The translations under genes and the position numbers were made by a program. Below are positions 27,589 to 29,869 of a stretch of 29,869 bases of DNA, one piece after another. Source of the DNA: a virus; the IMG/VR virus record IMGVR_UViG_3300020183_000334, positions 1 through 29,869 of that record. One strand, given 5' to 3'. Position 1 is the stretch's first letter. The number at the start of each line of letters is the position of its first letter. Under the pieces are notes generated by a model. That model was not told the DNA's origin, searched no databases, and was given only the letters and a program-made list of their open reading frames with translations.

Positions 27589-27972
27589 TCAAACCTTAAA
27601 GTTCCTGTGCTCCATTATAGAACTTTGATCGGTGGGTGTCAAGATTTCTATAACCCGAGTGTTATTCATAATAAATGTAATGCAAGCAATTGCACCAATG
27701 GCCATCCAGACCCTTTTTTCTATCGTTTGTACTCGTGACACAAGTGCGTCATAATCGCGGTCAACTTTATCACGGAGTTTGTCAATTTTAGCAAAGAGTA
27801 TAAAGTCGGCCTCCTCTTGCTTCGAGATCCTTTCTTCATGGACCGCAAGCATCTTAGTTACATTACTATTTACTTCACTTAATTTTTCAATAGCGTTATC
27901 AATTTTTACAATAATATCCTTAACATCTTCAACTTTCTGTTCTAATACAGCTACTTTAAGATCTTCTGTCAT
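27589..27972 (-). CDS. Coiled-coil protein with one membrane helix
   Basis: 127 residues. About 85 residues of heptad-rich coiled coil (VAVLEQKVEDVKDIIVKIDN, IDKLRDKVDRDYDALVSRVQ) lead to a membrane helix (RVWMAIGAIACITFIMNN) and a short polar tail. Orientation suggests a cytoplasmic coil anchored at the inner membrane, and it resembles holin-associated or hemolysin XhlA-like phage proteins in layout. I do not recognise it exactly. It overlaps the next upstream gene by 17 bases. Confidence 0.78.
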   Translation of the reverse strand: MTEDLKVAVLEQKVEDVKDIIVKIDNAIEKLSEVNSNVTKMLAVHEERISKQEEADFILFAKIDKLRDKVDRDYDALVSRVQTIEKRVWMAIGAIACITFIMNNTRVIEILTPTDQSSIMEHRNFKV

Positions 27973-28171
27973 TGGAGGATTTGAGGTAATCTAACCAGAC
28001 TTTTCTTCCCGGACCTTTCATATACTTTCTACCTTTCTTCATCATCTTAGTATCATAACCAGCAACAGGACCCTTAGGATCCGCGGAAGAACTAAATCCT
28101 CCAGAAGCTCCAGGAGCATTCGCAACCATCTGTTCACGAATCATTTGAATAATTCTATCAAGTTTGTTCAT
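27956..28171 (-). CDS. Small basic cyanophage-type protein
   Basis: 71 residues. The N-terminal helix MNKLDRIIQMIREQMVANAP leads to a Gly/Ser segment with SADPKGPVAGYD, a motif I associate with conserved small proteins of T4-like cyanophages, and a basic C-terminus (MMKKGRKYMKGPGRKVW). It overlaps both neighbours (14 and 17 bases). Probably structural or DNA-associated; no function is known to me. Confidence 0.75.
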   Translation of the reverse strand: MNKLDRIIQMIREQMVANAPGASGGFSSSADPKGPVAGYDTKMMKKGRKYMKGPGRKVWLDYLKSSNDRRS

Positions 28172-28550
28172 TTTGCTTAAAGATTTTCTGGAGTTCTTTT
28201 AAACAGTTCAAATCAACCGGAATATCATGAATATAACCTTTTGGATATTCTGGCAATTTGTTCAAAAATAAAATAAAAGTTTTCATAACACACCAGTAGT
28301 CTTTTTCTATCTTGAAAAATAACATTGGTGTTGCTGCTTCGCCAAAAATATTGTATAGAACAATAAAGTGATTGATCAAAAGGGGAACCTTAAGTTCCCC
28401 CGTATTCTTATATCGTTTCAAAAGTCTTTTGATATATTTGAAATGATTTAAGTCTTTATCAAAATCTTCTTTGGTAACTGCCTGAGGATTCTCATAATTC
28501 TTAATAGCAAAAAGGAGGAAGTTATCCTCATTCAGTTCATTAAAGATCAT
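28158..28550 (-). CDS. Conserved phage protein, function unknown
   Basis: 130 residues, alpha-helical, starting MIFNELNEDNFLLFAIKNYE, then KYIKRLLKRYKNTGELKVPL, LLINHFIVLYNIFGEAATPM and a C-terminal LNCLKELQKIFKQ. The layout suggests a compact helical protein of a type conserved next to other small cyanophage genes. The start is fixed by AAGGAGG-poor context only, so an internal Met is possible. It is 6 bases after the stop of the 173-residue gene. Confidence 0.78.
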   Translation of the reverse strand: MIFNELNEDNFLLFAIKNYENPQAVTKEDFDKDLNHFKYIKRLLKRYKNTGELKVPLLINHFIVLYNIFGEAATPMLFFKIEKDYWCVMKTFILFLNKLPEYPKGYIHDIPVDLNCLKELQKIFKQNEQT

Positions 28551-28556
28551 ATGTTA

Positions 28557-29078
28557 TCATGCAGGTGGGAAGACAGGTGCATTACCTGTAGTAATTCCGG
28601 ACATTGCAACAAGAACTTCATGCTTAACTCTTAATGATCCATTGGCATCGGTATAAGTTGTAACACCAACCCAACCTTCATGAGTGAGAGCGTAGGAAGT
28701 TCCAGTTGCTGCTGTCATTCCACCTTCGGCAACACCATAAACATATGAATCATCAGTTCCCCAAGATGCTTCACTGTATTTGGAATCAAGAACAGTGTAC
28801 TTAGGAAGTTGAGATACTGTAAATGAAGTTGAAGCAATAGCGGATCCACTTAATCCTGCAGTTGATCCGATTGTAAGTTGGGTTGTGCTAGCAATGCCAA
28901 CAATTACAGCATCACCAAAGTAAGTACCGGAACGACTACCAAATCTGATAATATCACCCGTTGCAGCAGCTCCAACTTGACCAAAAGTAGTCCCAGTTCC
29001 AGTTACAACACCGGTGGAATAATTCAATGATACTGAACCACCCGCACCTACTGCATCGTTATTTCCCCAGAGTGCCAT
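28557..29078 (-). CDS. Probable virion structural protein
   Basis: 173 residues, Gly/Thr/Ser-rich and beta-type throughout: MALWGNNDAVGAGGSVSLNY, GVVTGTGTTFGQVG, GDIIRFGSRSGTYFGDAVIV and a Pro-rich end (NAPVFPPA). The composition is typical of phage tail or capsid decoration proteins, and MALWGNNDA is a start I associate with a conserved cyanophage structural protein. A TATAAATA late promoter lies 35 bases upstream. The exact location in the virion is unknown. Confidence 0.82.
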   Translation of the reverse strand: MALWGNNDAVGAGGSVSLNYSTGVVTGTGTTFGQVGAAATGDIIRFGSRSGTYFGDAVIVGIASTTQLTIGSTAGLSGSAIASTSFTVSQLPKYTVLDSKYSEASWGTDDSYVYGVAEGGMTAATGTSYALTHEGWVGVTTYTDANGSLRVKHEVLVAMSGITTGNAPVFPPA

Positions 29079-29112
29079 GTCTTTCTTCCGTAAAAAAATT
29101 ATTTGCTAAAAA

Positions 29113-29120
29113 TATTTATA
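29113..29120 (-). promoter_or_regulatory. T4-type late promoter (exact TATAAATA)
   Basis: Minus-strand TATAAATA, formed at the end of a terminator T-tract, 35 bases before the 173-residue gene. Confidence 0.75.
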
Positions 29121-29126
29121 AAAAAA

Positions 29127-29142
29127 GGAGAGTCGCCTCTCC
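29127..29142 (-). terminator. Terminator after the 56-residue gene
   Basis: Minus strand GGAGAG, loop GCGA, CTCTCC, then seven T merging with TATAAATA. Confidence 0.82.
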
Positions 29143-29168
29143 AGTAAATTTTAATATTGAAAGTGAAT

Positions 29169-29339
29169 TCAGCAGTTCTTAAGAAGTGCCGTTCTTACAG
29201 TTCCTGCGATTAGATCATCAATATCGTTATCGGTGGTCTTTACATAACGCTCAAGTAAATCTACTACAAGACGCTTAGTATGGCAAGAATTCAATGCTGC
29301 AAGAAGAAGTGGTTTTACAACCTCTACTAATACACCCAT
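29169..29339 (-). CDS. 56-residue hypothetical protein
   Basis: ATG at 29337-29339 with a strong GGAGGA ribosome-binding site. Reads MGVLVEVVKPLLLAALNSCH, then TKRLVVDLLERYVKTTDNDI and a hydrophobic end. Probably two amphipathic helices. It is followed by the terminator at 29127-29142. A small conserved cyanophage-type protein; function unknown. Confidence 0.78.
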   Translation of the reverse strand: MGVLVEVVKPLLLAALNSCHTKRLVVDLLERYVKTTDNDIDDLIAGTVRTALLKNC

Positions 29340-29402
29340 AATGTCCTCCGTATAAGTGGATTCAAAAGTATTTAGAAAAAATCACTTATTAAGAGAAGAT
29401 TA

Positions 29403-29869
29403 TCAGGTTCCTTTTGTATCTTGTTGCCACTCTTGAGATCTTTGTTGTTGCGCTTTGCGAAGTTTAACTTTCTGAGATGGTGATTGAGGAGCTCCATACT
29501 CTCCTGCCTTAGGTGGCTTTTTTCCAGGAACTTTTTTACGTTGACCAGCTGGTTTTCCAGTCTGTTGACGAATCATTCCCTTAACGACTTCAAGAGCTCT
29601 ATCTCTTTTTGGTCTTGGAGTTCCCTTATCCTCTCTTCTTCTCTCATCAATAACTTCCAATTCTTCCTTTACCTTATCAGGTAAACCTTCATGTTTAGTT
29701 TTTGCAAACTTCTTAGCCTCTCCTTTAGAGATTGACTTAGCAGCTTTAGCTACTTCTGGAGAAGCTGGAGTTTCTCCTTTCTTAGCTGCATAAACCATAC
29801 CCATAAAACGTTGTTGAGATTTACTTACTGCCTTTTCATCAATAACTTCACCTTCTGGTTCATAAGAAT
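29403..29869 (-). CDS. DUF3008-like protein, N-terminus cut by window edge
   Basis: The frame is open to the window end, so the start is outside. The visible part contains SKSQQRFMGMVYAAKKGE, PEVAKAAKSISKGEAKKFAK and TKHEGLPDKV, matching the DUF3008 family pattern common in phages. The rest is Lys/Arg/Pro/Gln-rich and probably disordered, and it ends QQDTKGT. An internal ATG at 29804 is not the true start because the conserved motif begins before it. Function unknown. Confidence 0.85.
   Translation of the reverse strand, partial: SYEPEGEVIDEKAVSKSQQRFMGMVYAAKKGETPASPEVAKAAKSISKGEAKKFAKTKHEGLPDKVKEELEVIDERRREDKGTPRPKRDRALEVVKGMIRQQTGKPAGQRKKVPGKKPPKAGEYGAPQSPSQKVKLRKAQQQRSQEWQQDTKGT

Noticed and set aside
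1-29869. Integrated prophage or bacterial chromosome
   Set aside because: No integrase, attachment site or chromosomal housekeeping operon; gene content and late promoters fit a lytic T4-like phage.

Overview
The window looks like part of the genome of a T4-like cyanophage (a marine Synechococcus or Prochlorococcus myovirus). The evidence is a T4 gp61-type primase beside class Ia nrdA/nrdB, two high-light-inducible (Hli) proteins, a tRNA cluster with homing endonucleases, T4-type late promoters (TATAAATA) and many small conserved cyanophage genes. The DNA is AT-rich and almost every gene is on the minus strand. Three small + strand frames lie at 2312-2890. No stretch over 300 bases lacks a gene. 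All family names come from reading motifs by eye; no database search was run.

Layout. 1-4115: a C-terminally cut gene, a large signal-peptide virion-type protein, two small + strand genes, and a lysis enzyme whose C39-peptidase and GH24-lysozyme halves lie in different frames joined by a textbook -1 frameshift signal. 4140-4915: a four-gene translationally coupled hli operon under a consensus sigma70 promoter. 4943-6394: a probable virion-associated protein and a GIY-YIG homing endonuclease. 6504-7970: a host-type outer-membrane porin (SLH + OprB). 8064-16841: an eleven-gene glycan cluster (GT25, GT15-like, GT2-like, DUF5672-like, GT11, two sugar epimerases, a methyltransferase) with 4-29 base overlaps, read from one promoter at 16869-16897. 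16905-20369: small genes, an orphan Phd/YefM-type antitoxin, an HNH endonuclease and ten tRNA or tRNA-like genes. 20347-22922: a membrane protein, an RlpA-like protein, a Seg-like GIY-YIG nuclease, small genes and a paralogue of the 4943-5728 gene. 22981-27417: nrdB, nrdA and primase. 27417-29869: a decayed GIY-YIG gene, small conserved proteins, a probable virion protein and a cut DUF3008-like gene.

How it works together. Two transcription signals recur. Promoters of the form TTGACA-like, exactly 17 bases, TATAAT-like precede hli, the glycan cluster, the porin, the 17.6-17.8 kb pair and several tRNAs, so these probably use unmodified host RNA polymerase early. TATAAATA-like late promoters precede lysis, virion and homing-endonuclease genes, often fused to the U-tract of the terminator before them. 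In two places the terminator hairpin loop carries the -35 box of the next promoter. The porin plus glycan cluster looks like a surface-remodelling module.

Strongest leads: (1) the A AAA AAG frameshift site with a 13-bp stem fusing a C39 peptidase to a lysozyme that has no start codon of its own; (2) two tRNA genes of identical 72-nt cloverleaf geometry but with non-canonical D- and T-loops, flanking an HNH gene whose stop codon lies inside one of them; (3) nested terminator/promoter elements; (4) a GDP-mannose 3,5-epimerase next to a GT11 transferase, pointing to L-galactose; (5) a eukaryote-like GT15 transferase; (6) the phage-borne porin.
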